From: Roseivirga sp. BDSF3-8
GTDB lineage: Bacteria > Bacteroidota > Bacteroidia > Cytophagales > Cyclobacteriaceae
Assembly (NCBI RefSeq): GCF_041449215.1
Contig: NZ_JBGNFV010000001.1
Coordinates: 2,021,001-2,085,000 of the forward strand
DNA length: 64,000 bases
Direction: 5' to 3'
Part shown: positions 34,369 through 44,094 of the stretch, one piece after another
Position numbering within the stretch: position 1 is the stretch's first letter
Layout of the letters: each line of letters opens with the position of its first letter
The notes under the pieces: generated by a model
Told to the model about the DNA's origin: nothing
Database searches by the model: none
Seen by the model: the letters and a program-made list of their open reading frames with translations, nothing else
Translations under genes and position numbers: made by a program

Positions 34369-35138
34369 TGGCAGTAAAGATCATAAGCTATAACGTAAAT
34401 GGCATAAGGGCCGCCATGAATAAGGGCCTGATCGAATGGCTGAAGGCCACAGATGCAGATATTCTTTGCCTGCAGGAGCTAAAAGCCATGCAGGAGCAGG
34501 TAGACCTGGAGGCCTTTCGCTGCTTGGGGTACCGGCACATCGCCTGGCATTCGGCAGAAAAAAAAGGATACAGCGGTGTAGCCATACTTTCCCGGATCGA
34601 ACCTGAAAATGTCACTATTGGCTGTGATATGCCGGTATATGACTGTGAGGGCCGGGTGGTAGTAGCAGATTTTGATGGCTTTTCACTCATGTCCGTCTAT
34701 ATGCCCAGCGGCAGCAGTGGCGATCTGCGTCAGGAATTTAAAATGAAATGGTTGAGTGACTTTGAAAATTACATTGCAGAACTAAAGCAGGAAAAGACAG
34801 ATTTGGTTATCTGCGGTGATTTCAACATTTGTCATCAGGCTATAGACATTCATAACCCGGTTAGTAATAAAAATAGCTCAGGCTTCCTGCCGGAAGAGAG
34901 GGATTGGATGTCTGCTTTTATCGATAGCGGATTTATAGATACTTTCCGTCATTTGAATCCTAACCCTCATCATTACACCTGGTGGAGCTATCGTGCCGGT
35001 GCCCGTAAGAAAAACCTGGGCTGGCGAATTGACTACCACATGATCAGCGAAAGCATGCAAAACAGGCTAAAACGCTCAGTTATACTGCCTGATGCTGTAC
35101 ATTCTGACCATTGTCCGATACTTCTGGAAATCGAGTAG
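34368..35138 (+). CDS. xth: Exodeoxyribonuclease III/AP endonuclease
   Basis: The enzyme cleaves DNA at abasic sites and digests 3' ends. The protein has 256 residues. The family signatures YNVNGIRAA (8-16), DILCLQELKA, VICGDFNICH, WWSYR, LGWRIDYHMIS and HSDHCPILLE are all present with the metal-binding and catalytic residues. The start is a GTG that overlaps the preceding TAG stop by one base, which suggests translational coupling. Confidence 0.93.
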   Translation: MAVKIISYNVNGIRAAMNKGLIEWLKATDADILCLQELKAMQEQVDLEAFRCLGYRHIAWHSAEKKGYSGVAILSRIEPENVTIGCDMPVYDCEGRVVVADFDGFSLMSVYMPSGSSGDLRQEFKMKWLSDFENYIAELKQEKTDLVICGDFNICHQAIDIHNPVSNKNSSGFLPEERDWMSAFIDSGFIDTFRHLNPNPHHYTWWSYRAGARKKNLGWRIDYHMISESMQNRLKRSVILPDAVHSDHCPILLEIE

Positions 35139-35200
35139 CATTTTAATTTTTTGATACGATAGGCTTTTTCGGTATTTTTTAGTTTTTAACTGATATTAGT

Positions 35201-36976
35201 TTGATGAAAAGGTCTGTATCACTCGTCATGCTACTTTTTACCAGCGCACTTTTTTTGACGTCGTGTGCCGGAGGAAATAGAGATGAAAGCATTTCCGGAG
35301 ATAAGGAAGGGTATCGTGAAGCCAAAGGAAACCGATTTTACGGAGGTATATTAAAGGTAAATGAAAGCGAATACATTCGTAATCTATTCCCGCACAATAT
35401 AACTGACGTTTACTCCTATCGCGTAGCTTCGCAGGTTTATGAAGGGCTATTCAAGTTCAATTCAGAGACTCTGGAGGTTGAAAAGAATTTGATAGACAGC
35501 TATACGGTAGATGAGAGTGGTACCAAATACAAGTTTAATCTTAAAAAAGGTGTTTTCTTCCATAATGATCCTTGCTTTACTAACGGGCAGGGAAGGGAGT
35601 TTGTAGCCGAAGACGTAGCATACTGTTTTACCCGCCTGGCTACCCCTCACAGAAATAATCAAAATGCAGCTATATTCCGTGGGTTGATAGCCGGTGCCGA
35701 GGAGTGGTATAAAGCTGCTCAGGCAGGCAATAGACCATCCGGATTTCTCAAGGGCATCCAGGTATTAGACCGTTATACGGTAGAGATCACCCTGACAGAA
35801 CCTAATGCGATATTTCCGGTACATTTGGCAAGACCTCCCTGCTTTATTTATCCTAAGGAGGCAGAAAAGAAATATGGTCAGGAGCTGAGAATAAAAGCGG
35901 TGGGTACAGGCCCGTTCACTATGGGTGAGGTAAGTGAGGATATCAGTATCCTGCTCAGACGTAATGAACGCTACCATGGTGAGGATGAATTTGGGAATCA
36001 GCTACCTTTCCTTGACGCTATTAGCATACAGTTTTTAAAGGACAAAAAGTCTGAGTTACTTGAATTTAAAAAGGGTAACCTTGATCTTATCTACCGCCTA
36101 CCCACGGATTATATTATTCAGATTCTTGAAGAAAGTGCCAGCAAACAGGGTGAATACAGCCAGTATAATCTGCAGCGTGTGCCTGAAATGGTCACGCAAT
36201 TTATTGCCTTCCAAAACAGAAATAGTGCATTTGATGATGTCCAGGTCAGAAAAGCCTTTAATTATGCCATTGATCGGCAAAAAATCCTGGACTTTGTGCT
36301 GAATGGGGAAGGTTTTGCACCCGGCCATCATGGCATAACTCCTCCGGTATTTAGCCAATATGACATCCATAATATACCCGGCTATTCTTTCAATCCTGAC
36401 TCAGCGCGTTTCCTTCTAAAGGCGGCCGGCTATCCTGATGGTAAAGGGTTTCCTTCCGTAGAGTTAATCCTTAATGCAGAGGGGGAAAGGAACACTAATG
36501 TGGCTGTGGAAATACAAAAGGAGCTTAAGGACAACCTGAATGTAGATGTAAAACTAACGGTATTGCCATTTGCTCAGATGCTGGATATGGGCTACAAGGG
36601 TAGTTTTGATATGATGCGGGCAGCATGGTATGCGGATTACCCTCACCCGGAAAGTTTTCTCTGGCTTTTTTACGGAAAAAATGTCCCTACTGATCAAAGT
36701 AAGGTCTCATATCCGAATATGATGCGCTACAATAACCCAAGGTTCAACAGGCTGTATGAACAGGCCTTGGCCAAAAAAGACATAGCAGAAGCGGAGGAAT
36801 TACTTGCAAGAGCTGAGAAGGTTATGATCAAGGATGCTCCTGTGATCATTCTTTGGTATGACGAAGGATACCGTCTGTTGCATTCGTACGTACGAAACTT
36901 TCCTAATAATGGCATGCAGTACAGGGATTATGCGGAAGTATATTTTCAAAGAGCCAAAAAACTGGAAACTATGTAG
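35201..36976 (+). CDS. Oligopeptide/dipeptide-binding lipoprotein (SBP family 5)
   Basis: A solute-binding protein of 591 residues for an ABC importer, anchored in the membrane by a lipobox cysteine (LTSC-AGGN, Cys22). Two-lobe SBP5 features are visible: EGLFKFNSETLEVEKNLIDSYT, FKLKKGVFFH-like FNLKKGVFFHNDP, DRYTVEITLTEPNAIFP, VRKAFNYAIDRQKILD and YPDGKGFPSVELILN. The permease and ATPase genes are not next to it. It likely delivers peptides. The adjoining DUF4175 gene begins 59 bases later but is a different kind of protein. Confidence 0.92.
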   Translation: MMKRSVSLVMLLFTSALFLTSCAGGNRDESISGDKEGYREAKGNRFYGGILKVNESEYIRNLFPHNITDVYSYRVASQVYEGLFKFNSETLEVEKNLIDSYTVDESGTKYKFNLKKGVFFHNDPCFTNGQGREFVAEDVAYCFTRLATPHRNNQNAAIFRGLIAGAEEWYKAAQAGNRPSGFLKGIQVLDRYTVEITLTEPNAIFPVHLARPPCFIYPKEAEKKYGQELRIKAVGTGPFTMGEVSEDISILLRRNERYHGEDEFGNQLPFLDAISIQFLKDKKSELLEFKKGNLDLIYRLPTDYIIQILEESASKQGEYSQYNLQRVPEMVTQFIAFQNRNSAFDDVQVRKAFNYAIDRQKILDFVLNGEGFAPGHHGITPPVFSQYDIHNIPGYSFNPDSARFLLKAAGYPDGKGFPSVELILNAEGERNTNVAVEIQKELKDNLNVDVKLTVLPFAQMLDMGYKGSFDMMRAAWYADYPHPESFLWLFYGKNVPTDQSKVSYPNMMRYNNPRFNRLYEQALAKKDIAEAEELLARAEKVMIKDAPVIILWYDEGYRLLHSYVRNFPNNGMQYRDYAEVYFQRAKKLETM

Positions 36977-37035
36977 ACAGGTCTGACCGTTTGAAGATAT
37001 AGAGATAAAAGCCTCAGGCGGACCGGATATTAACT

Positions 37036-40000
37036 ATGAGCCAACCCAATTCCATACAAACACTACTAAAGAAACTCAGAGAGTACAAAAAGAAGTACTA
37101 TCTGAATAAGCTGCTTAAAGGAAGCATAGTAGCACTTGCCCTTCTACTCACTGCATTTCTGTTTGCTAATTCGGTAGACTATGGGTTCAAATTACCCTCT
37201 GCCGGGAGAACAGTGCTTGTAGGAATATTTATAGTGATTACGGCAATCACCTTAGTTTGGTATGTAATTCGGCCAGCTTATAAACTGCTCACAAATGAGC
37301 GTCAGCTTAGTAACCGACAAGCGGCACAGCAAATAGGCCACTACTTTCCTGATATCAGCGATAAGCTCCTAAATACTTTGCAGCTTGCTGAAATATCTGA
37401 TAGGGAAAATGCCTTGGTGCAAGCAAGTATCAGGCAAAGAACTAAGGAAATAACGGTTGTGCCCTTTACCTCTGCAGTAAACTACGGGGAAAATAAACGT
37501 TATCTGCGCTATGTAATAGCTCCTGCAGCGTGTATCCTTATTATTATGCTTTTTGTCCCTCAGTTATTTACTGAGAGTACACCCAGGCTTATCAGATTCA
37601 ATACTGAGTTAGTGGAAGAAGCCCCATTTTCGTTTGGCATTCCACAGGATCTCAGGGCATTTCGTAATGAGGATTATGAACTGGCTATTGATCTTCAAGG
37701 CAGTAGCATCCCCGAGAATGCTTATATAGAACTCAACGGCCGCCGCATAAAGATGAAGCCCGGCAACCAAACCGGTAGATTTACGCATACTTTCACTCGT
37801 GTAAAACAGGACCTTGATTTTTCAATTGAGGCAGCCGGCTTTTCAGCAGGTACCCACAGCCTTGAGGTAGTAGACCGGCCTGACCTGAAAAACTTCGATG
37901 TCAGCCTTAACTACCCGGCTTATTTAGGTCTTGAAAACAAACGATTAACCAATGTGGGAAACCTGCAGGTACCGGAAGGAACCAAAATAAAATGGATCTT
38001 CAGCACATTGGCAAGTGATGAAATGGAGGTTAATTTTAGTACTGAGAGCAATAATTTTCCAATTAAAAAGGATTCCGAAGAAATATTTGAAATAGAAAAG
38101 CAGGTTTTTGAGACTCAGTCTTATGACATTACGCTGAAAAACGAATTCAGTGAGAATAAAGAGAAAATACGGTACACCCTGGATGTCATCAAAGATAAGT
38201 CTCCCCAGATTACGCTTGAGACTCTCCAGGATACGGTACTATTTAATTATCTCATCGTTGGAGGAAATATTAGTGATGACTATGGTATTAGTGACCTGGC
38301 GCTTTACTATCGTCTGGTAGACCAAAGGGGAAAGACAGGGGATTATGAGCGCTTACCTCTATCATTTGATCGAAATAGCAATAACCAGAGCTACTATTAC
38401 CAGTGGCTGCTGGATAGCCTAGCTATCACAGAAGGATCATCTATTGAATACTTCGTACAGGTGAGAGATAATGACGCAATCCATGGCCGGAAAGCTACCC
38501 GTACAGGTGTATATAAATTTGCCGTACCGGAACGACGGAAGGTAAATGAAGATCTGGAAAAAGCTGACAGGGAAACACAGAAAAAGACGGAGCAAACTCT
38601 TGATAAGGTTGAAGATCTTCAAAAGAAGATTGAGGATGCATCCAACCGTCTAAAAGGAAAAAACAACCTGAACTGGCAGGATAAAAAAGCAATAGAGGAG
38701 CTAATAGAAAAGCGAGAGGAGATAGAAAAAGAGCTGGAGCAACTAAAAGAGAAGGCTAAAAACGAAGCTGAGAAACGATCACGCTTTAATGAACAGGACA
38801 AGGAGCTAGCAGAAAAGGCAGAACAGCTTCAGGAACTCATGGAGGAATTACTTGACGATGAGACGAAGAAGCTTTACGAGGAGTTACAAAAACTACTGGA
38901 GGAAAATATGTCCTTACCGGAGTTTCAGGAACAACTCGAGCAGATAGACAATAAAGAACAGAACCTTAAAGAAGAACTGGAAAGAACACTGGAGCTCTTT
39001 AAGCGGATGAAGATGGAGAACAAGATGGACCAGACCATACAGGATCTTGATGAAATGGTCCGAAAGCAGGAAGAGCTTAGAGAAAAAACAGAAGAGAAAA
39101 ACTCAGAATCTGAAGAGTTGCAGCAGGAGCAGGAAGAACTGAACCAGGAGTTTGATCAGCTTAAAGAAGATATGGAAGAGCTTCAGGAAATGAACCAGGA
39201 GCTTAAGAGACCCAAGAGTCTACCGGATAACCAGGAACAGCAGCAGCAGATAAGTGAGGAAATGAAAAAGGCAGCTGAGGAGCTACAGAAAAACAAGAAG
39301 AATAAGGCGAGCCAAAACCAAAAGAATTCCAGCCAGAAAATGGAGCAGATGAAAAAGTCGCTCCAACAGATGCAGAATAACATGCAGATGTCCCAGATGC
39401 AGGAAAACCTTGGAGATCTGCGACAGATAGTGGATAATCTTATCCAATTATCCTTTGATCAGGAAAACCTGCTGAGCCAGTTTAGAAAGATCTCACAAAG
39501 TGACCCCAGGTTTGTAGAGCTATCTCAGGGACAGTTAAAGCTTGAAGATGATGCAGAGGTGATCAAAGACAGTCTGCAGGCCCTAAGTGAAAGAGTATTT
39601 CAGCTAAGCAGCTTTATTACCCGTGAAATGGGTGACATGAATAAATATATGAAGGGCTCTATGGACGCCCTCAAAGAGAGGGACAGAGGAAAAGCGCTAT
39701 CAGAGCAGCAGTTTGCCATGACCTCGATGAATAATCTGGCCCTAATGCTTGATGATGTCCTCCAGCAGATGCAACAACAAATGGCTGATGCTATGGGTAT
39801 GCCCCAAAAGCAACAGGGCCAACAAAGCCAGCCAAGCCTAAGTAATTTACAACAGCAGCTAAACAACCAGATAAACCAGCTAAAGAAGAGCGGTAAAAGC
39901 GGTAGGGAACTATCGGAAGAACTAGCTAAATTAGCTGCGGAACAGGAAAGAATACGTAAAGCACTGCAGCAGCAAATGCAAAATGGTGGCAGTGAAGCTG

Positions 40001-40362
40001 GCGGCAAAGCAGGGGAGGAGGGGGAGAACGGTACGAATGGCATGAAGCCGGTGCTGGATAAGATGGAAGAATCTGAAATCGACCTGGTAAATAAGCAGCT
40101 CACAGAAGAAACCATTAATCGCCAGAAGGAAATACTAACGAGGCTATTGGAAGCAGAGGAGTCTATGCGTGAAAGAGAAACAGAAAAAGAACGCAAGAGC
40201 GAAACCGGAAAACAATATGCCCGTGAAGTACCTAAAGCATTTGAAGAGTATATTCGCAATAAAGAGAAAGAGATCGAACTACTTAAAACTATTCCTCCAA
40301 GGCTAAACCCTTATTATAAAGAGGAGGTTAATAAGTACTTCGAAAGGATTAATAATAAATGA
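37036..40362 (+). CDS. DUF4175-family membrane protein with a long coiled coil
   Basis: The protein has 1108 residues. Three hydrophobic segments lie near the N-terminus (about 29-46, 56-78 and 155-174). A periplasmic beta-rich region follows (about 180-500, with FDVSLNYPAYLGLEN). The remaining half is extremely rich in Glu, Lys and Gln and forms long coiled coils (about 510-1010), ending in a basic helical tail. The family is widespread in Bacteroidota and its role is unknown. The gene shares four bases with the kinase gene and so is translationally coupled to it. It heads the run of genes that leads to mnmG. Confidence 0.85.
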   Translation: MSQPNSIQTLLKKLREYKKKYYLNKLLKGSIVALALLLTAFLFANSVDYGFKLPSAGRTVLVGIFIVITAITLVWYVIRPAYKLLTNERQLSNRQAAQQIGHYFPDISDKLLNTLQLAEISDRENALVQASIRQRTKEITVVPFTSAVNYGENKRYLRYVIAPAACILIIMLFVPQLFTESTPRLIRFNTELVEEAPFSFGIPQDLRAFRNEDYELAIDLQGSSIPENAYIELNGRRIKMKPGNQTGRFTHTFTRVKQDLDFSIEAAGFSAGTHSLEVVDRPDLKNFDVSLNYPAYLGLENKRLTNVGNLQVPEGTKIKWIFSTLASDEMEVNFSTESNNFPIKKDSEEIFEIEKQVFETQSYDITLKNEFSENKEKIRYTLDVIKDKSPQITLETLQDTVLFNYLIVGGNISDDYGISDLALYYRLVDQRGKTGDYERLPLSFDRNSNNQSYYYQWLLDSLAITEGSSIEYFVQVRDNDAIHGRKATRTGVYKFAVPERRKVNEDLEKADRETQKKTEQTLDKVEDLQKKIEDASNRLKGKNNLNWQDKKAIEELIEKREEIEKELEQLKEKAKNEAEKRSRFNEQDKELAEKAEQLQELMEELLDDETKKLYEELQKLLEENMSLPEFQEQLEQIDNKEQNLKEELERTLELFKRMKMENKMDQTIQDLDEMVRKQEELREKTEEKNSESEELQQEQEELNQEFDQLKEDMEELQEMNQELKRPKSLPDNQEQQQQISEEMKKAAEELQKNKKNKASQNQKNSSQKMEQMKKSLQQMQNNMQMSQMQENLGDLRQIVDNLIQLSFDQENLLSQFRKISQSDPRFVELSQGQLKLEDDAEVIKDSLQALSERVFQLSSFITREMGDMNKYMKGSMDALKERDRGKALSEQQFAMTSMNNLALMLDDVLQQMQQQMADAMGMPQKQQGQQSQPSLSNLQQQLNNQINQLKKSGKSGRELSEELAKLAAEQERIRKALQQQMQNGGSEAGGKAGEEGENGTNGMKPVLDKMEESEIDLVNKQLTEETINRQKEILTRLLEAEESMRERETEKERKSETGKQYAREVPKAFEEYIRNKEKEIELLKTIPPRLNPYYKEEVNKYFERINNK

Positions 40363-40775
40363 TGCCTGTAAGCATGGACTCCATTAAGATTCAGATTCCC
40401 TCATTGTCAGAGAACATACGTATCATTGAAAGCTTCATTGACAATGCCAAGGAAAGGTTTAGTCTCAATGATGATATATACGGGAATATTATGATTGCAG
40501 TAACAGAATCTGTTACCAATGCCATTAAGCATGGCAACAGTGGAGACAAAAGCAAGAATGTTCACCTAAGCCTCACCATTCAGGACAATCAGATAGTTTT
40601 TACTATCAGAGACGAGGGTAATGGATTTGATCATACAAACCTACCTGACCCTACTTCACCCGAAAACATAGACAAACCCGGAGGTCGTGGGATATTTCTC
40701 ATGAAGCATCTTTGCGATGAAGTAAACTTTAAAGATGAGGGTAGGATAGTTGAACTCAGCTTTTATCTGAATTAA
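40359..40775 (+). CDS. Anti-sigma factor kinase-like ATP-binding protein (RsbW type)
   Basis: A single HATPase_c_2 domain of 138 residues. The N box SVTNAIKHGN, the G1 box IRDEGNGFD and the G2 box PGGRGIFLMKHL are intact. RsbW-type kinases bind a sigma factor and phosphorylate an anti-sigma antagonist. Neither partner gene is adjacent. It overlaps the DUF4175 gene by four bases and is followed at three bases by ybeY. Confidence 0.88.
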   Translation: MMPVSMDSIKIQIPSLSENIRIIESFIDNAKERFSLNDDIYGNIMIAVTESVTNAIKHGNSGDKSKNVHLSLTIQDNQIVFTIRDEGNGFDHTNLPDPTSPENIDKPGGRGIFLMKHLCDEVNFKDEGRIVELSFYLN

Positions 40776-40778
40776 GTA

Positions 40779-41231
40779 GTGGGAGAAATTAATTACTTTT
40801 CTGAAGATGTTCCATATCAGTTAATACGTAGTGAGTCTATTACAAAATGGCTTCATCACATATTATCACAAGAACACTTTACCTTGGAAAGCCTGAATTA
40901 CATCTTCTGCTCAGATGAATATCTACACAAAATAAATGTAGAGTACCTTAATCACGACACCTACACTGATATCATCACCTTTGACAATAGTGAAACTGAG
41001 CACACAATAGAAGGGGATATATTCATTAGTGTTGATAGAGTTTCGGAAAATGCATCTGTCGTAAACACCACATTTGAAGATGAACTTCACAGGGTGATGG
41101 CACATGGCTTACTCCATTTACTAGGCCAAGGCGACAAAACAGAGGAGGATAAAAAGATGATGAGCGAAAAAGAGGATCGATGCTTATCTTTACGAAGTCA
41201 ATTTCTTAATGAGATGAAACGTTCCACGTGA
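40779..41231 (+). CDS. ybeY: Endoribonuclease YbeY (rRNA maturation)
   Basis: YbeY matures 16S rRNA and takes part in ribosome quality control. The protein has 150 residues. NHDTYTDIITFD and DIFISVDRV are typical of the family. The metal-binding motif HGLLHLLGQGD has the first two histidines (109 and 113), but the third ligand position is Asp119 in place of His. The start is a GTG. The last codons overlap the first parS-like site. mnmG follows. Confidence 0.9.
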   Translation: MGEINYFSEDVPYQLIRSESITKWLHHILSQEHFTLESLNYIFCSDEYLHKINVEYLNHDTYTDIITFDNSETEHTIEGDIFISVDRVSENASVVNTTFEDELHRVMAHGLLHLLGQGDKTEEDKKMMSEKEDRCLSLRSQFLNEMKRST

Positions 41232-41235
41232 AACA
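41220..41235. other. parS-like site 1 overlapping the ybeY stop
   Basis: CGTTCCACGTGAAACA matches the B. subtilis-type parS consensus TGTTCCACGTGAAACA at 15 of 16 positions. It includes the ybeY stop. Confidence 0.8.
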
Positions 41236-41270
41236 GTTGTTAGAAATTTTGACGAAATAAATACTGATAT

Positions 41271-41292
41271 AAGTGTTCCACGTGGAACACTT
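41271..41292. other. parS site 2 between ybeY and mnmG
   Basis: A perfect 22-base palindrome centred on CCACGTGG with the core TGTTCCACGTGGAACA at 41274-41289. It is an ideal parS for ParB binding. Confidence 0.9.
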
Positions 41293-41309
41293 TTGTTGTT
41301 TTGAAACCA

Positions 41310-41329
41310 GATGTTCCACGTGGAACATC
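41310..41329. other. parS site 3 upstream of mnmG
   Basis: A perfect 20-base palindrome with the core TGTTCCACGTGGAACA at 41312-41327, 38 bases centre to centre from site 2. It lies just upstream of the mnmG ATG. Confidence 0.9.
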
Positions 41330-41342
41330 AAACTATAATAGT

Positions 41343-43208
41343 ATGTTTCCTGAGTACGATGTAATTGTAGTAGGAGGTGGTCATGCAGGATGCGAAGCAG
41401 CGTATGCAGCCGGTAAGATGGGATCAAAAGTACTTCTTGTTACTATGAATATGAACACCATAGCCCAGATGTCTTGTAATCCGGCAATGGGTGGTGTGGC
41501 TAAAGGGCAAATAGTAAGAGAAATAGATGCTTTGGGAGGTATGTCGGGGATCATTACCGACAAGTCAGCCATCCAGTTTCGCATGCTAAATAGATCTAAG
41601 GGCCCTGCCATGTGGAGTCCCCGCACACAAAATGACAGGATGCGATTTGCTGAAGAGTGGCGACTAGCTCTTGAAAGTAATCCGAATGTGGACTTTTGGC
41701 AGGAAATGGTCACCGGTATTGTCATAAAAAATGGTAAAACAATAGGAGTCACCACTAGCCTTGGCCTGGAAATAAAAGCTAAGGCGGTTGTCCTTACTAA
41801 TGGTACATTTTTAAATGGCATCATCCATATAGGCGAAAAACAATTTGGTGGAGGAAGAACTGGTGAACGCGCAGCCAAAGGCATAACCGAACAACTGGTA
41901 GATCTGGGCTTCGAGGCAGGTAGAATGAAAACGGGAACACCACCACGCATTGATGGAAGAAGCCTGGATTACACTAAAATGGAGGAACAAGCAGGAGATG
42001 AAAACCCAGCGAAGTTCAGTTACTCTGACGAAACGACCCCGTTAACAAAACAAAGGAGTTGCCATATCACCTACACCAATCCTGAAGTGCATGAGATATT
42101 GGAAACAGGATTTGATCGCAGTCCAATGTTCAATGGACGGATTCAGGGAATAGGCCCGAGGTATTGCCCTTCTATAGAAGATAAAATTAATCGATTCGCT
42201 GAGAGGGACCGTCACCAGATATTTGTAGAACCAGAAGGGTGGGATACTGTAGAGGTCTATGTCAATGGATTTTCAACAAGCTTGCCGGAGGATATTCAGC
42301 AAAAAGCCCTTAATAAAATAGTGGGTTTTGAACATGCTAAAATGTTCAGACCAGGCTATGCAATAGAGTATGATTACTTTCCACCTACTCAGCTAAAGCT
42401 TACATTAGAAACAAAACTGGTAGAAAACTTATACTTTGCCGGCCAGATAAATGGTACTACCGGGTACGAAGAAGCTGCCTGCCAGGGCATGATGGCTGGA
42501 ATAAATGCTCATCGTAAAATAAACGAGGAAGACCCAGTCATTCTTAACAGGTCGGAAGCATATATAGGAGTGCTCATAGACGACCTGATCAACAAAGGTA
42601 CGGAAGAACCCTACCGGATGTTTACCTCTCGGGCAGAGTTTAGGATACTGCTGAGGCAAGATAACGCAGATCTGCGACTCACTCAGCTAGGTCATAGCCT
42701 GGGCCTGGCTTCAAACGAAAGACTGGATAAGGTGCTTGATAAACGCAATGGTATAGAAAGCCTTTTTAAGGAAGTAGAAACTTATAAAGTAAGACCAGGA
42801 GAGGTAAACGATGAACTTTCTGATATGAATACAGCGACAATCAGGGAGAAAATTCCGGTAATTAAATTACTCAAAAGGCCTCAAATTGGAATTGAGGAAG
42901 TAAAAAAGCTCAGTGAAGAGTTAGCAGAAAACATTGATAAGTATGCCAATGATGTCCAGGAACAGGTAGAGATTCAGATCAAATACCAAAACTACATAGA
43001 CAAGGAGCAAAAACTAGCAGATAAAATACGATCGCTCGATACCGAGAAGCTTCCCGATGGATTCAATTATGATAAGATTCCTGCTTTATCTGCAGAAGCA
43101 AAAGAAAAGCTGAATAGAATTAAACCTGACACCATAGGGCAGGCATCAAGGATAAGCGGCGTTAACCCCGCCGATATATCCATTATCATGGTATACTTAG
43201 GTAAATAG
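41343..43208 (+). CDS. mnmG: tRNA uridine-5-carboxymethylaminomethyl modification enzyme MnmG
   Basis: MnmG works with MnmE to modify the wobble uridine of several tRNAs. From the ATG at 41343 the protein has 621 residues. The FAD motif [15 protein letters not shown] and the family motifs [71 protein letters not shown] and [16 protein letters not shown] are all present. An upstream ATG at 41301 would extend the coding region over parS site 3, and the chosen start gives the usual N-terminus. In many bacteria this gene lies next to the origin and parS. Confidence 0.96.
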   Translation: MFPEYDVIVVGGGHAGCEAAYAAGKMGSKVLLVTMNMNTIAQMSCNPAMGGVAKGQIVREIDALGGMSGIITDKSAIQFRMLNRSKGPAMWSPRTQNDRMRFAEEWRLALESNPNVDFWQEMVTGIVIKNGKTIGVTTSLGLEIKAKAVVLTNGTFLNGIIHIGEKQFGGGRTGERAAKGITEQLVDLGFEAGRMKTGTPPRIDGRSLDYTKMEEQAGDENPAKFSYSDETTPLTKQRSCHITYTNPEVHEILETGFDRSPMFNGRIQGIGPRYCPSIEDKINRFAERDRHQIFVEPEGWDTVEVYVNGFSTSLPEDIQQKALNKIVGFEHAKMFRPGYAIEYDYFPPTQLKLTLETKLVENLYFAGQINGTTGYEEAACQGMMAGINAHRKINEEDPVILNRSEAYIGVLIDDLINKGTEEPYRMFTSRAEFRILLRQDNADLRLTQLGHSLGLASNERLDKVLDKRNGIESLFKEVETYKVRPGEVNDELSDMNTATIREKIPVIKLLKRPQIGIEEVKKLSEELAENIDKYANDVQEQVEIQIKYQNYIDKEQKLADKIRSLDTEKLPDGFNYDKIPALSAEAKEKLNRIKPDTIGQASRISGVNPADISIIMVYLGK

Positions 43209-43212
43209 ACAT

Positions 43213-44094
43213 ATGTACAAACGATTAGAAAAATGCCCGCTCTGCAAGAGTGGGCATTTCCATAATGAAATGATTGTGCAGGATCATATGGTAAGTCAGG
43301 AGAAATTTGCTGTGTGCAAATGTGATAACTGTGAGATCATGTTTACGAATCCAAGACCAGAAAGGGATAATCTGGCAAAATACTATGAATCAGACGCCTA
43401 TATAAGTCACACTGGCAAGTCATATGGACTTATTTCACCAATCTATAGACTGGTCAGAAAATATGCCCTCAGAAAAAAGGTGAAGCTGGTAAACAGACAT
43501 GCACCCAAAAAAGCAAGGCTTTTAGATATTGGCTGCGGTACCGGACATTTTCTTAAATCTATTGCACATGATGGATGGCAAGCCAGCGGGGTAGAGGTAA
43601 ACGATCAGGCAAGAAATATAGCTGTCAATCAAACTCCGGGAATAGTCTATCCGTCTATTGATAAGATACCACCTAAGAGCAAGTTTGAAGTTATTACCAT
43701 GTGGCATGTTTTAGAACACGTTGATAACTTAGAAAAGACTATCCAACAGCTAAAAGAACTATTGGTAACCAAAGGAATTCTTATTTTGGCTCTACCAAAT
43801 AGCTATTCATATGACGCACAATATTATAAGGAAGATTGGGCAGGCTATGATGTGCCCAGGCACCTGTATCATTTTAACCGGGACGCTATTAAACATCTTT
43901 CCAGTGAATATAAATTAAAATGGAAAGAAACATATCCAATGATCTTCGACTCATTCTATGTTTCTATGCTATCAGAAAAGTACCGTACAGGAAAACCGAA
44001 TTATTTTAAAGCATTTAAAACAGGACTGGCATCAAACAGAAATGCCAGGAAGACTAAAGAATATTCCAGCCTTATATACGTACTGAAGAAATGA
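43213..44094 (+). CDS. Class I SAM-dependent methyltransferase with N-terminal zinc ribbon
   Basis: The protein has 293 residues. An N-terminal zinc ribbon (CPLCKSGHF and CKCDNCEIMFTNPRP) is followed by the SAM motif LLDIGCGTGHFLK (about 98-110) and the acidic loop end GVEV. The fold is that of sugar- and lipid-type methyltransferases with the Methyltransf_11/23 pattern. It starts four bases after mnmG and overlaps the next gene by four bases. The substrate is unknown. Confidence 0.88.
   Translation: MYKRLEKCPLCKSGHFHNEMIVQDHMVSQEKFAVCKCDNCEIMFTNPRPERDNLAKYYESDAYISHTGKSYGLISPIYRLVRKYALRKKVKLVNRHAPKKARLLDIGCGTGHFLKSIAHDGWQASGVEVNDQARNIAVNQTPGIVYPSIDKIPPKSKFEVITMWHVLEHVDNLEKTIQQLKELLVTKGILILALPNSYSYDAQYYKEDWAGYDVPRHLYHFNRDAIKHLSSEYKLKWKETYPMIFDSFYVSMLSEKYRTGKPNYFKAFKTGLASNRNARKTKEYSSLIYVLKK

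Noticed and set aside
39600-40259. Long minus-strand open frame opposite the DUF4175 gene
   Set aside because: It is Ser/Cys/Leu-rich low-complexity sequence produced by reading the antisense of Glu/Lys/Gln codons; no start context or family.
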